Source: DASVCN01 sp040905665
Lineage (GTDB): Bacteria; Deinococcota; Deinococci; Deinococcales; Trueperaceae
Direction of reading: 5' to 3'
Length of the DNA stretch: 64,000 bases
Assembly (NCBI GenBank): GCA_040905665.1
Contig: JBBDRD010000035.1
Coordinates: 124,001-188,000, forward strand
This document shows, one piece after another, positions 1-6,763 of the stretch. Within the stretch, counting starts at the first letter, position 1; every line of letters starts with the position of its first letter. Under the pieces are notes generated by a model that ran no database searches, was not told the DNA's origin, and saw only the letters and a list, made by a program, of their open reading frames with translations. The position numbers and the translations under genes are program-made.

Positions 1-138
1 GACGCTGACGTTGACGCTGAAGGTGACGCCGATATGGGTGCTGAAGGTGACCCCGATATGGGTGCCGACGGCATGGAAACGGAATCCGACGAGGCGGGAG
101 ACGAGACTACCGACGACAACAACATGGACAACAACTGA
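1..138 (+). CDS. C-terminal end of an acidic, repetitive protein (partial)
   Basis: The window opens inside a reading frame that stays open from base 1 to a TGA at 136-138, giving 45 residues. The peptide is very rich in Asp, Glu, Gly and Asn, and contains a short internal repeat (GDADMGAEGDPDMGADG). It ends in an Asn/Asp-rich tail. A terminator-like hairpin follows 43 bases later, which supports a real gene end. Nothing catalytic is visible. The composition suggests a disordered tail of a secreted or surface protein, but the rest lies outside the window, so no function is proposed. Confidence 0.55.
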   Translation, partial: DADVDAEGDADMGAEGDPDMGADGMETESDEAGDETTDDNNMDNN

Positions 139-181
139 ATGAATTCCTGAGATGCGACATAGTTTGCATCGCACATAGTAG

Positions 182-212
182 GCGCGGGCCCGGAGCAAAT
201 ACGGACCCGCGC
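182..212 (+). terminator. Rho-independent terminator-like hairpin
   Basis: GCGCGGGCCCG and CGGACCCGCGC form an 11-bp stem with a single C-A mismatch around a 9-base loop. A T-rich stretch (TTCTTGCGCTTTGTT) follows. It lies just after the partial acidic gene on the same strand. Confidence 0.6.
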
Positions 213-624
213 TTCTTGCGCTTTGTTACACAGCAGTTAGGCTCGAGAATAATTTTTTCGCAATCCAAGCCGTGAAGTGATCGACCATCCCGACGCTGTC
301 CAGACCTAATGGGCAAGTGACCAATCTTCAACAAGAAATCAACGAAGCGCGTAGCAGTGTGTCAGTAAGGTGACTCTCGCCATGACTGCACGAGTAGCCA
401 AGTACTCATCAAAGGGGGTGGAGAGAGATGCCAGTGTTTCAGGTGGACGATCAGTGGGTGAGACAACACCGGTCTTCGGTCCCAGACGTACTCCCCATAC
501 GTTAGGTATTGCGCTAACCGTAAGACAGTGATCGTGGTACCATTAACCGTTGACGCTTGCTGGCCAAGTTGTCCTCTTTTCCGCGCCCCCACTTAATGCC
601 GGCCCGACCAAGCAGAGGCCCAAA
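213..624. other. Intergenic stretch, no convincing gene
   Basis: No long frame has a recognisable product here. The only point of note is a 25-codon ATG frame at 428-505 preceded by a GGGGTGGAGAGAG Shine-Dalgarno-like run. Its sequence is unremarkable and it may be chance. The leader of the response-regulator gene begins at the right end. Confidence 0.4.
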
Positions 625-1077
625 GTGATCAGAGACAAAGCCCCCCTCATCCTGTTGATCGAAGACAACGAAGACGACGTGCTGCTTACATTGCGTGCGC
701 TCCGCGGATTGAATCTGCTCAACCGAGTCGAAGTAGTCCAAGACGGCGCCGAGGCGATGGAGTTCTTGAACTGCGAGGGCAAGCACTCCTCCAGAAGCAG
801 CGTTGACCTGCCCGAATTGGTACTACTCGACATAAACCTCCCCAGGCTCAACGGGATTGAGGTCCTCAAGCGGATGAAGGCAGAGGCGAACACACGTGCG
901 ATCCCCGTAATCATGCTCACCACGTCGGGGCAGGAGAAGGACGTCACGGCGGCATACGAGAGCGGAGCGAACTCTTACATCCGCAAGCCCGTGGAGTCCG
1001 AGGCGTTCCAGCAGGCGATCAACGACCTTGGCTTTTATTGGCTAGCTGTGAATACCTCGCCGCCGCAGAGTAGGTAG
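625..1077 (+). CDS. Orphan receiver-domain response regulator, Rcp1 type
   Basis: This is a single CheY-like receiver of about 150 residues with no output domain. The acidic cluster IEDNEDDV, the phospho-acceptor Asp in LLDINLP, the Thr of MLTTSG and the Lys of RKPV are all present in order. The VLLTLRAL and FYWLAVN segments are typical of the Rcp1 family that pairs with phytochrome-like kinases. The frame can be read from a TTG at 550, but GTG 625 has AGAGG seven bases upstream and gives the usual family length. No kinase lies nearby. A paralogue sits at 47.3-48.0 kb on the other strand. Function is inferred from the domain only. Confidence 0.85.
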   Translation: MIRDKAPLILLIEDNEDDVLLTLRALRGLNLLNRVEVVQDGAEAMEFLNCEGKHSSRSSVDLPELVLLDINLPRLNGIEVLKRMKAEANTRAIPVIMLTTSGQEKDVTAAYESGANSYIRKPVESEAFQQAINDLGFYWLAVNTSPPQSR

Positions 1078-1107
1078 TCCAGTTTCGACGCTGGGTAATA
1101 AGGAACC

Positions 1108-1137
1108 TTGTAGCTCAATCTAAGAACCGGGTATATT
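1108..1137 (+). promoter_or_regulatory. Probable promoter of tRNA-Met
   Basis: TTGTAG, an 18-base spacer and TATATT lie about 50 bases upstream of the tRNA. The -10 is close to consensus and the -35 is weaker. Confidence 0.45.
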
Positions 1138-1189
1138 GTGTAGGCTCTCGGACGAATGGTAGCGCCCGTTCCGTCCGACCATTCAGCGC

Positions 1190-1266
1190 GGCGATGTAGC
1201 TCAGTTGGTGAGAGCGCACGACTCATAATCGTGAGGTCGTCGGTTCGAGCCCGACCATCGCTACCA
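1190..1266 (+). tRNA. tRNA-Met (CAT), elongator-like
   Basis: A full cloverleaf can be drawn: acceptor GGCGATG with CATCGCT (one G-U), anticodon stem CACGA/TCGTG with loop CTCATAA, a normal T-arm (GGTTCGAGCC) and an encoded CCA. The anticodon is CAT. The anticodon stem lacks the three G-C pairs of an initiator tRNA, so it is elongator tRNA-Met. A lysidine-modified tRNA-Ile2 cannot be excluded. An integrase remnant begins four bases beyond the 3' end. Confidence 0.93.
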
Positions 1267-1269
1267 AGA

Positions 1270-1458
1270 CTAGGACGCGGATTCTGCGTCCTTCTTCTTT
1301 GCTTTTGTACCCGCAGAAAAACCCTCAGACGCATGAATTGGCGACTCGAAGGTGGCGCCCCGGTAATCTTCCTCGATGGCCTGCGTGTAGTACTTGAGGG
1401 CGACGTCGGGATGGCTGTGACCGAGTCGGCGGATGACGAGCGTCGAGTGTACTTGCCA
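1270..1458 (-). pseudogene. Tyrosine recombinase (integrase) C-terminal remnant
   Basis: The minus strand reads STLVIRRLGHSHPDV followed by ALKYYTQAIEEDYRGAT and a tail ending at TAG 1272-1270. This is the end of a phage-type tyrosine integrase: the LGH box and the catalytic tyrosine region (KYYTQAI). The upstream catalytic Arg/Lys region and the N-terminal DNA-binding domain are missing, so this is a stump. It lies immediately beyond the 3' end of tRNA-Met, as expected for a tRNA-targeting element. No second copy of the tRNA 3' end was noticed nearby. Confidence 0.7.
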
Positions 1459-1576
1459 GCTTGGAGCACAAGCCCTTCAAGCCGAAGCCGCCGACCTTTC
1501 ATCCTTACATGAGAAGGTGTTTTAGCTTGGGTATTCCGCTGATAGAGGTCAATCGAGACGATCGCTGAGACACCTT

Positions 1577-2288
1577 TCACGATTCTTGTTCCTCGCCCGA
1601 GGAAACATGTTCGGCAGCTGTGACAGCTTGTTCTATCCGATCAGCATAGTAGTCCGAAAGTCGGCCGAAGTAGCCTGCATCTGCTTCCTGTAGCCCTTCG
1701 TAGTATTCATCCTCATGCTTCTCGCTTGGAAAGTACTCGATGAATGGGGACATACCCAAAGTCTCGCCGGCGAGGTCGAAAGTAACCCAAATCATGAAGT
1801 GGTCTAGAACTCTTCCGGTTCTGCCATTTGTGTCGGCAAACGGATGGATGTATTCAAAGTCGTGATGTTGCTGTGCTACCACCTGAGCGATGTCATGGGT
1901 ATCTAACTCGCCCTTGTCAGCTCTTAAGCTCTCAAGCCAAACTGCAAGGTTTTCAGAGCGTTGGCGCATCTCAAGGCGAACCTGGGGCCATTTTACGTGG
2001 ACTCTGCCGCCGGGCCCCCCGGTCCTCACGTCGCGGTTGACCTGCCCAGCTATAGATGGGATTGAACATTTCGTGGTGCAGGGCATAGACGTCGAGGTCG
2101 GTTGGATATTTGTGGAGCACCCCTGGATTTTGGGATTGCTGGAAAACCCATAAGCGGCCCCTCGTTTCGGCTTCAATGAGGAGTGGCTTCAGTTCTTCAT
2201 ATGAAGTTATTTTCCCCAGGCGAGTTACCTGGGGAAGTGTTATTCGTTCATCCCTTGCCATTAAGGGAGCCTGTGTTTGTTCTTGCAA
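1577..2288 (-). pseudogene. Fic-domain toxin (AMPylase), frameshifted
   Basis: Two overlapping minus-strand frames together make one Fic protein of about 235 residues. The upstream frame (2288 to about 2040) carries the N-terminal half ending in NPIYSWAGQ. The downstream frame (about 2040 to 1577) carries the rest, including the catalytic loop HPFADTNGRTGR. Fic proteins transfer AMP from ATP to target proteins through the His of this loop. The join needs a one-base shift near 2030-2045, by a G/C-rich run. The start may be TTG 2288 or ATG 2261. The antitoxin gene lies six bases upstream. This could be a true pseudogene or a sequencing error. Confidence 0.75.
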
Positions 2289-2294
2289 GAGGGC

Positions 2295-2504
2295 CTAGAG
2301 GTTCGGCTCTTGCATCTCTTTCTTAAACGTCTCATCCGCAACACGCCGCACCTCTGCCATCGAAACGTCATAGCCCTCAACGGACAAAGACTGACGCATG
2401 CTTTCCAACATGCGGTCAGGCAGTCTTAGCCTGTCTGCGGAACATGTGCCCTTTTGTCTAACGGCACGCATTCTCGTACCTAGAGTTCGTCTCTCCATCG
2501 TCAT
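2295..2504 (-). CDS. VbhA-like antitoxin of a class I Fic pair
   Basis: This is a 69-residue protein. I chose ATG 2504 because AAGGAG/GAGAGG lies just upstream. An earlier in-frame start would add ten residues. The segment SLSVEG matches the inhibitory motif [S/T]xxxE[G/N] of class I Fic antitoxins, whose glutamate blocks ATP binding in the toxin's active site. The following helix (VSMAEVRRVADETF) resembles the second half of VbhA. It is the first gene of a two-gene unit with the Fic frame six bases downstream. The antitoxin is intact while the toxin appears broken. Confidence 0.6.
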   Translation of the reverse strand: MTMERRTLGTRMRAVRQKGTCSADRLRLPDRMLESMRQSLSVEGYDVSMAEVRRVADETFKKEMQEPNL

Positions 2505-2658
2505 TAGCGCACCTCTCCTTTGAGGCAGCAGCAATACATTAGCACGCTCTAAGTCCTCAAGCTGTGTAGTCCCCCGAAAACGCCAGAGACGCGTGACGGT
2601 CTTAACGGCGGTATAAGTTCCGTTTCATTTCGGCGATTCCGAAGCTATCCGGCCTGTA

Positions 2659-2973
2659 TTAGGGGCCGTCGAACACGACGACGTTGTAGAACACCGTGAA
2701 CAGGGCCACGACGAGCAAGGCGTAGATTCCGATGTTCATTGCCTTTGTCGTCGGTGCGGCCCCCTCGGGGTTCAGGTACTTAGATCGATTCAGAGCTGGC
2801 GTCCCTCATCCTGCTAACGCCAGGGGCCCACATGAGCGAGCCATACCAACGACACGAGTAGCAACGTCGATGCTCCACGCGATAGCGGCGAACGCAATCG
2901 GTCCCACCGCAGGGAGTTCACCTGCTTCAGGCCGGTATGACAGTGTTCGCCGCTGCGTAGACGCGCTCCTCAT
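2659..2973 (-). pseudogene. Remnant of a membrane protein interrupted by an in-frame TGA
   Basis: One minus-strand frame reads from ATG 2973 through a hydrophobic stretch (AVGPIAFAAIAWSIDVATRV) to a TGA at 2808-2806. It then continues in the same frame through LNPEGAAPTTKAMNI and a second hydrophobic stretch (YALLVVALFTVFYNVVVF) to TAA at 2659. Both blocks look like transmembrane helices joined by a hydrophilic loop, so the whole resembles the C-terminal end of an integral membrane protein with a nonsense mutation. The family is not recognised. The last 26 codons could alternatively be a tiny membrane peptide starting at ATG 2739. Confidence 0.3.
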
Positions 2974-3324
2974 GTCGGTTCAGGACCGGACCGGCGAGAT
3001 CAGCCTGATGAAGTCGACGGGCATGAGCCGTGGCGCGCATCGCTCCGCCCACTCCCGAGGATGAGTCGAGTAAGAGCGCTGTAAGACCAACAGCGATATC
3101 ACTAGGCAGTTCGAGACCCGGCGGTCTCGACCCATTAACTTCGGAGACAGTGATGCCTGCCCCGTATTTGGGCGCTTGGAGCAGGCGGAGTCAGTAGCGC
3201 AACCGGCCGAAGACGTGTCACAAGCACGTCCTCCTCCTGTGTTGCGTCTTACTATTTCCATAGCGCCCCTTTTCCACCGGATTTCGTTACCGAAGTTCGG
3301 CAAACGATTGTGAAGGGATTGCCT

Positions 3325-3801
3325 GTGAAAGAACTTTTGGGCGCGCTCGTTATCGTTGCCATGCTGCTGGGGATAAATGTGGCCCTGGCGGATGCAACAG
3401 CCGGCCACACGGTCACAGTAATAGTGGAGCCGATCAACGAGGTTGCGCTCGAAGGCGGGGATCTGGAGCTGGTCATCGACAGCGCGACGGCCGGAGAACG
3501 GCCCGATGAAGCCAACGGAACCGCCCGTTTGCTGTGGACAACCAACGATAGGGATAAGAAGATCACGGTGGCGACCGACCGAAATTCCTCGGCGTTCAGC
3601 CTGAGGATGGAGGCTCTAAACGTCTCCGGTGGCGAAAGTGCCGGCATCGTAAGCCTGAGCACGACCCCTCGGGACCTGGTCGTGGGCATCAGCACGACAG
3701 TCGGTTCGGCGGATCTTTCCTATGTGGCGTCGGCAACAGCCGAGGCAGCAACGGGATCGGAAGTTCACACCGTTAGCTTTACGATCACCTCCGCCCACTG
3801 A
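3325..3801 (+). CDS. Small secreted protein of unknown function
   Basis: This protein has 158 residues. GTG 3325 is preferred because AAGGGA lies six bases upstream; GTG 3310 is also in frame. An N-terminal signal peptide (VKELLGALVIVAMLLGINVALA, cleaved after ALA) leads into a Thr/Ser/Val-rich mature domain. That domain looks all-beta and has no cysteines or catalytic motif. The pattern of alternating hydrophobic residues and the phrase LTVVGISTTVGSA-like near residue 120 suggest an immunoglobulin-like exported domain. No partner gene is evident, and the riboswitch-controlled exporter downstream is a separate unit. Function unknown. Confidence 0.65.
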   Translation: MKELLGALVIVAMLLGINVALADATAGHTVTVIVEPINEVALEGGDLELVIDSATAGERPDEANGTARLLWTTNDRDKKITVATDRNSSAFSLRMEALNVSGGESAGIVSLSTTPRDLVVGISTTVGSADLSYVASATAEAATGSEVHTVSFTITSAH

Positions 3802-3840
3802 TCGAGCGGTAGGCTTGAGCACGGATCCGCTTTAGGAACC

Positions 3841-3881
3841 CCGGACGAGACGCGCCGTACCCGGTCAGGACAAGACGACGC
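3841..3881 (+). promoter_or_regulatory. Guanidine-III riboswitch (ykkC-III)
   Basis: The 41 bases begin CCGGACGAGACGCGCCGTAC and continue CCGGTCAGGACAAGACGACGC. From memory this is nearly identical to the crystallised guanidine-III aptamer of Thermobifida fusca, including the conserved ACCCGGUCAGGACAAGACG core that forms the pseudoknot. The closing helix GCGCCGT/ACGACGC has one C-A mismatch where the reference has a G. The aptamer ends seven bases before the AGGAGG of the Gdx gene, so binding could control access to the Shine-Dalgarno sequence. The family senses guanidinium and turns on export genes. Confidence 0.92.
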
Positions 3882-3899
3882 CCAATGAGGAGGTTAGTC

Positions 3900-4226
3900 A
3901 TGTCCTGGTTCATTCTTGTCATAGCTGGGTTTCTCGAGACCGGTTGGGCTATTGGGCTCAAGTACACCGAGGGGTTCAGCCGGCCTGTTCCCAGCGTACT
4001 TACCGTCGTCACCATGGCTGCCAGCATGTGGTTGCTGGGTGTGGCGGTGAGGGAGCTGCCGATCGGCACGGCCTATGCCGTCTGGGTGGGAATCGGCGCC
4101 ATCGGGGCGGCGATTCTGGGCATTGTGCTGTTCCAGGAGCCGGTGACGATACTGCGCGTGCTGTTTCTGAGCCTGCTGCTAGTGGCGATCATCGGACTAC
4201 GGATAACCGCGAGCGACAGCGCCTAG
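3900..4226 (+). CDS. gdx: SMR-family guanidinium exporter Gdx/SugE
   Basis: This is a 108-residue, four-helix small multidrug resistance protein. MSWFILVIAGFLETGWAIGL carries the essential membrane Glu of helix 1. KYTEGFSR and GTAYAVWVGIGAIGAA are the family signatures of the SugE/Gdx branch. ATG 3900 follows AGGAGG by six bases; the ATG at 3885 would place the Shine-Dalgarno inside the gene. The protein works as an antiparallel dimer in the inner membrane, exchanging guanidinium for protons. The guanidine-III riboswitch directly upstream supports Gdx over a quaternary-ammonium pump. It is a single-gene unit. Confidence 0.95.
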   Translation: MSWFILVIAGFLETGWAIGLKYTEGFSRPVPSVLTVVTMAASMWLLGVAVRELPIGTAYAVWVGIGAIGAAILGIVLFQEPVTILRVLFLSLLLVAIIGLRITASDSA

Positions 4227-4404
4227 CGCGGCAATTGCCCAACGTCAGACGGCTTTAGTCGAGGCCTCGCGGCCCCTCTGAGCGTCGTGTGCGTGCTGGC
4301 GTCCGAACCCGGTTTCGGCGGTCGTTGGCTCGTGTCATGCTGGAGCGGCGATAGACCGGGCGGCACGATCCAGGCTGTCTCGGACGGTCACGAGAGGAAC
4401 CTCA

Positions 4405-5562
4405 ATGCTCGATCATTACGACGTCAATGGACTACTGGACGCAGACGAACGCCAGGTGAGGAGCCTGGCGAGACGCTACATGGACAGTGAGATAGTGCCG
4501 AAGATCGGTGGATGGTGGGAAGCCGGCAGCTTTCCCAAGGAGCTGGCGGTCAGGTTTGGAGAGTTGGGATTCCTGGGGCCGACCCTACCCGAGGAGTACG
4601 GAGGATCTGGGCTGAGCAACGTGGGCTACGGCTTGATCATGTACGAGCTCGAGCGTGCTGACTCGGGTTTGCGCAGCTTCGCCAGCGTGCAGGGCGCACT
4701 GGTCATGTATCCGATTTTCGCCTATGGGTCTCAAGAACAGAAGCAGAATCTGCTGCCTGAACTGGCATCGGGGCGGATTATCGGCTGCTTCGGCCTCACC
4801 GAGGCCGACGGAGGGAGCGATCCTGGCGCCATGAAGACAAGGGCGCGGCGCGACGGTAACGATTGGATCCTCAACGGCTCAAAGATGTGGATCACAAACG
4901 GCAATATCGCCGACATTGCGATCGTCTGGGCCAAGGATGACGAGGGGACGGTCCAAGGCTTCTTGGTTCCCACCGACGCACCCGGATTTAGCGCGAATCT
5001 GGTGAAGCACAAGATGAGCCTTCGGGCTTCGGTAACCAGTGAGCTCGTCCTGGAGGATGTGCGAATTTCGGAAGATCGGCGGCTCCCCAATGGTCAGGGC
5101 CTTCGGGCTCCGTTAGGCTGCCTCACCCAGGCACGCTACGGCATTGCCTGGGGCGCGATGGGCGCCCTTGAAGCGGTCTACCAGGAGGCGCTCGATTTCG
5201 CGAAGTCACGAGAGACATTCGGGCGTCCGATCGCCGGGCGGCAGCTCGTACAGCAGAAGCTCGTCGAGATGGCGACCGACCACACCACCGGGATGCTCTT
5301 GGCTTGGCGACTGGGAAGGCTCAAGGACGCTTCGCAGATGAACTTTAGCCAGGTGAGCCTAGCCAAGCGTAACAACGTACGGCGGGCGCTCGAAGGAGCA
5401 CGCGCCGCCCGAGAGATCTTGGGCGGAAGTGGAATCACCCTGGAGTACCACGCGATCCGGCACATGCTCAACCTGGAGACCGTCGATACCTACGAAGGCA
5501 CCTTCGACATCCACACGCTGATCGTCGGCCGCGAGCTTACAGGGCACGGCGCGCTCGAGTAA
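4405..5562 (+). CDS. gcdH: Acyl-CoA dehydrogenase, glutaryl-CoA dehydrogenase type
   Basis: This 385-residue flavoprotein has the three acyl-CoA dehydrogenase domains in order: N-terminal helices, a middle beta domain (CFGLTEADGGSDPGAMKT and KMWITNG contact FAD and substrate) and C-terminal helices. The catalytic base is the Glu of DTYEGTFDIH, in the place used by glutaryl-CoA dehydrogenases. The motifs YGSQEQKQ and ILGGSGITLEYH also fit that branch. The reaction is oxidative decarboxylation of glutaryl-CoA to crotonyl-CoA with electrons passed to ETF, in lysine/tryptophan breakdown. ATG 4405 follows GAGAGG. No other pathway genes are adjacent. A related short-chain specificity is possible. 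Confidence 0.88.
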   Translation: MLDHYDVNGLLDADERQVRSLARRYMDSEIVPKIGGWWEAGSFPKELAVRFGELGFLGPTLPEEYGGSGLSNVGYGLIMYELERADSGLRSFASVQGALVMYPIFAYGSQEQKQNLLPELASGRIIGCFGLTEADGGSDPGAMKTRARRDGNDWILNGSKMWITNGNIADIAIVWAKDDEGTVQGFLVPTDAPGFSANLVKHKMSLRASVTSELVLEDVRISEDRRLPNGQGLRAPLGCLTQARYGIAWGAMGALEAVYQEALDFAKSRETFGRPIAGRQLVQQKLVEMATDHTTGMLLAWRLGRLKDASQMNFSQVSLAKRNNVRRALEGARAAREILGGSGITLEYHAIRHMLNLETVDTYEGTFDIHTLIVGRELTGHGALE

Positions 5563-5612
5563 GCGAAGAGCGGAGGCAGGCTGTCGAGTCCAATACCTGA
5601 GTCGCCGCCACG

Positions 5613-6752
5613 GTGCGGCTGGCACATCACAGCTACATTGATTCAGTGATAGGTGGCAGCCGAATAGCGATCACGGCAGGTCGAAAAGAGAGTGAGGCAG
5701 CACACGTCGAGGACGCGGTGGTGCGGGCAGAGAGTGCGCCTGGGGACAGCATCGCTGAAGACAGCATCTCTGAGGGCAGCATCTCTGAGGGCAGCATCTC
5801 TGAGGGCAGCATCTCTGAGGGCAGTGGCAGCGCCTCTTCCGATGCGAGCCGAAGCGCAACACTCATCTACAATCCCAAGGCGGGCGGTGGCGGCGGACCG
5901 GAACCGGAAACACTCCAAGAGATGCTGAGTGAAGCGGGTTACGAGCCGAGTTACCGCGCCACGGAGGCGCCCGAGGAGTTGGACGCCATCTTCCGCGAGA
6001 GCCAGGGCTTGATCGTCGTAGCGGGTGGCGATGGGACATTTCGTGAGGTCGTCAGACGACTCTACGGAAAGGAACGACCGGTGACTCTCCTGCCGCTGGG
6101 AACGGCGAACAACGCCGCGCGCAGCCTCGGAATCCAAGGCTCGCTGGGGCAGGTTGTAGCCGGGCTTCAACAACCGCAAAAGGTACATCTCGATGTAGCC
6201 AAGGCGCGCGGGCCTTGGGGCGAGGAGTTCGTGCTCGAAGGCGCCGGGCTGGGAATGTTCGCCAACATTCTATCTGCCTACCGACCGGATGTAGGCAAGA
6301 GTTTGGTGCGGGCGGTAACTGCCGCAGTCAATACCTTTGGAGACAACCCCGTTCGCTGCCGGGTCGAACTCGACGGCGAACGAATGGATGGCGAATATCT
6401 GCTGCTCGAGGTGATGAACATGCGGGCGATAGGACCCAGGTTGCAGCTAGCGCCGGACGCCGACCCAACGGACGGTTTGCTGGACGTGGTGCTGGTGAAG
6501 TACGAAAACCGCGATGCCTGGCTAGCCTACTTTCGTGGGCTGATGACCAGCGGCCTGAGCGACCTGCCAAGCGTAGAGGTCAAACGCGGCCGCAAGCTGA
6601 AGGTCAACTGGCGAGCATCGGCCTTCCATGTGGACGGCCAGACGCTTTGCGAGGACGCTCGCGAGTCGGAGACGAAGACATTCTCGGCGCTGATCGAGGT
6701 GATTCCGGGGGCGCTGGAGGTTTGGCTGCCCTCTTCGACAGAGGGGCAATGA
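5613..6752 (+). CDS. Diacylglycerol/sphingosine kinase-like lipid kinase (YegS family)
   Basis: From about residue 85 the protein is a standard DAGK catalytic fold: TLIYNPKAGGGG (phosphate loop region), LIVVAGGDGTFREVV (the GGDGT nucleotide-binding motif) and LPLGTANNAARSLG. A C-terminal beta domain follows, with DGLLDVVLV and HVDGQ. It phosphorylates a lipid hydroxyl with ATP at the membrane. The first 80 residues are unusual: low-complexity Ser/Glu/Ile encoded by a 15-bp tandem repeat. The true start is uncertain. GTG 5613 opens the frame, but GTG codons at 5649 and 5718 are alternatives, and none has a strong ribosome binding site. Confidence 0.85.
   Translation: MRLAHHSYIDSVIGGSRIAITAGRKESEAAHVEDAVVRAESAPGDSIAEDSISEGSISEGSISEGSISEGSGSASSDASRSATLIYNPKAGGGGGPEPETLQEMLSEAGYEPSYRATEAPEELDAIFRESQGLIVVAGGDGTFREVVRRLYGKERPVTLLPLGTANNAARSLGIQGSLGQVVAGLQQPQKVHLDVAKARGPWGEEFVLEGAGLGMFANILSAYRPDVGKSLVRAVTAAVNTFGDNPVRCRVELDGERMDGEYLLLEVMNMRAIGPRLQLAPDADPTDGLLDVVLVKYENRDAWLAYFRGLMTSGLSDLPSVEVKRGRKLKVNWRASAFHVDGQTLCEDARESETKTFSALIEVIPGALEVWLPSSTEGQ
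5745..5819 (+). repeat. 15-bp tandem repeat inside the lipid-kinase gene
   Basis: Five head-to-tail units of the type GGCAGCATCTCTGAG are present. The last three are identical, the second differs at one position and the first at a few. Each unit encodes Gly/Asp-Ser-Ile-Ser-Glu. The unit length is a multiple of three, so copy-number change keeps the frame. Confidence 0.95.
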
Positions 6753-6763
6753 CCTTCGTAGTG

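Noticed and set aside
428..505. 25-codon ATG frame with a good Shine-Dalgarno
   Set aside because: The peptide has no features and no neighbour that would explain it. It could be chance.
5745..5819. Possible CRISPR array
   Set aside because: The units are directly joined with no spacers and lie within a coding frame.
5643..6188. Minus-strand frame with Cys-rich repeats
   Set aside because: It is the antisense reading of the 15-bp repeat and the lipid kinase and is not a metallothionein-like gene.
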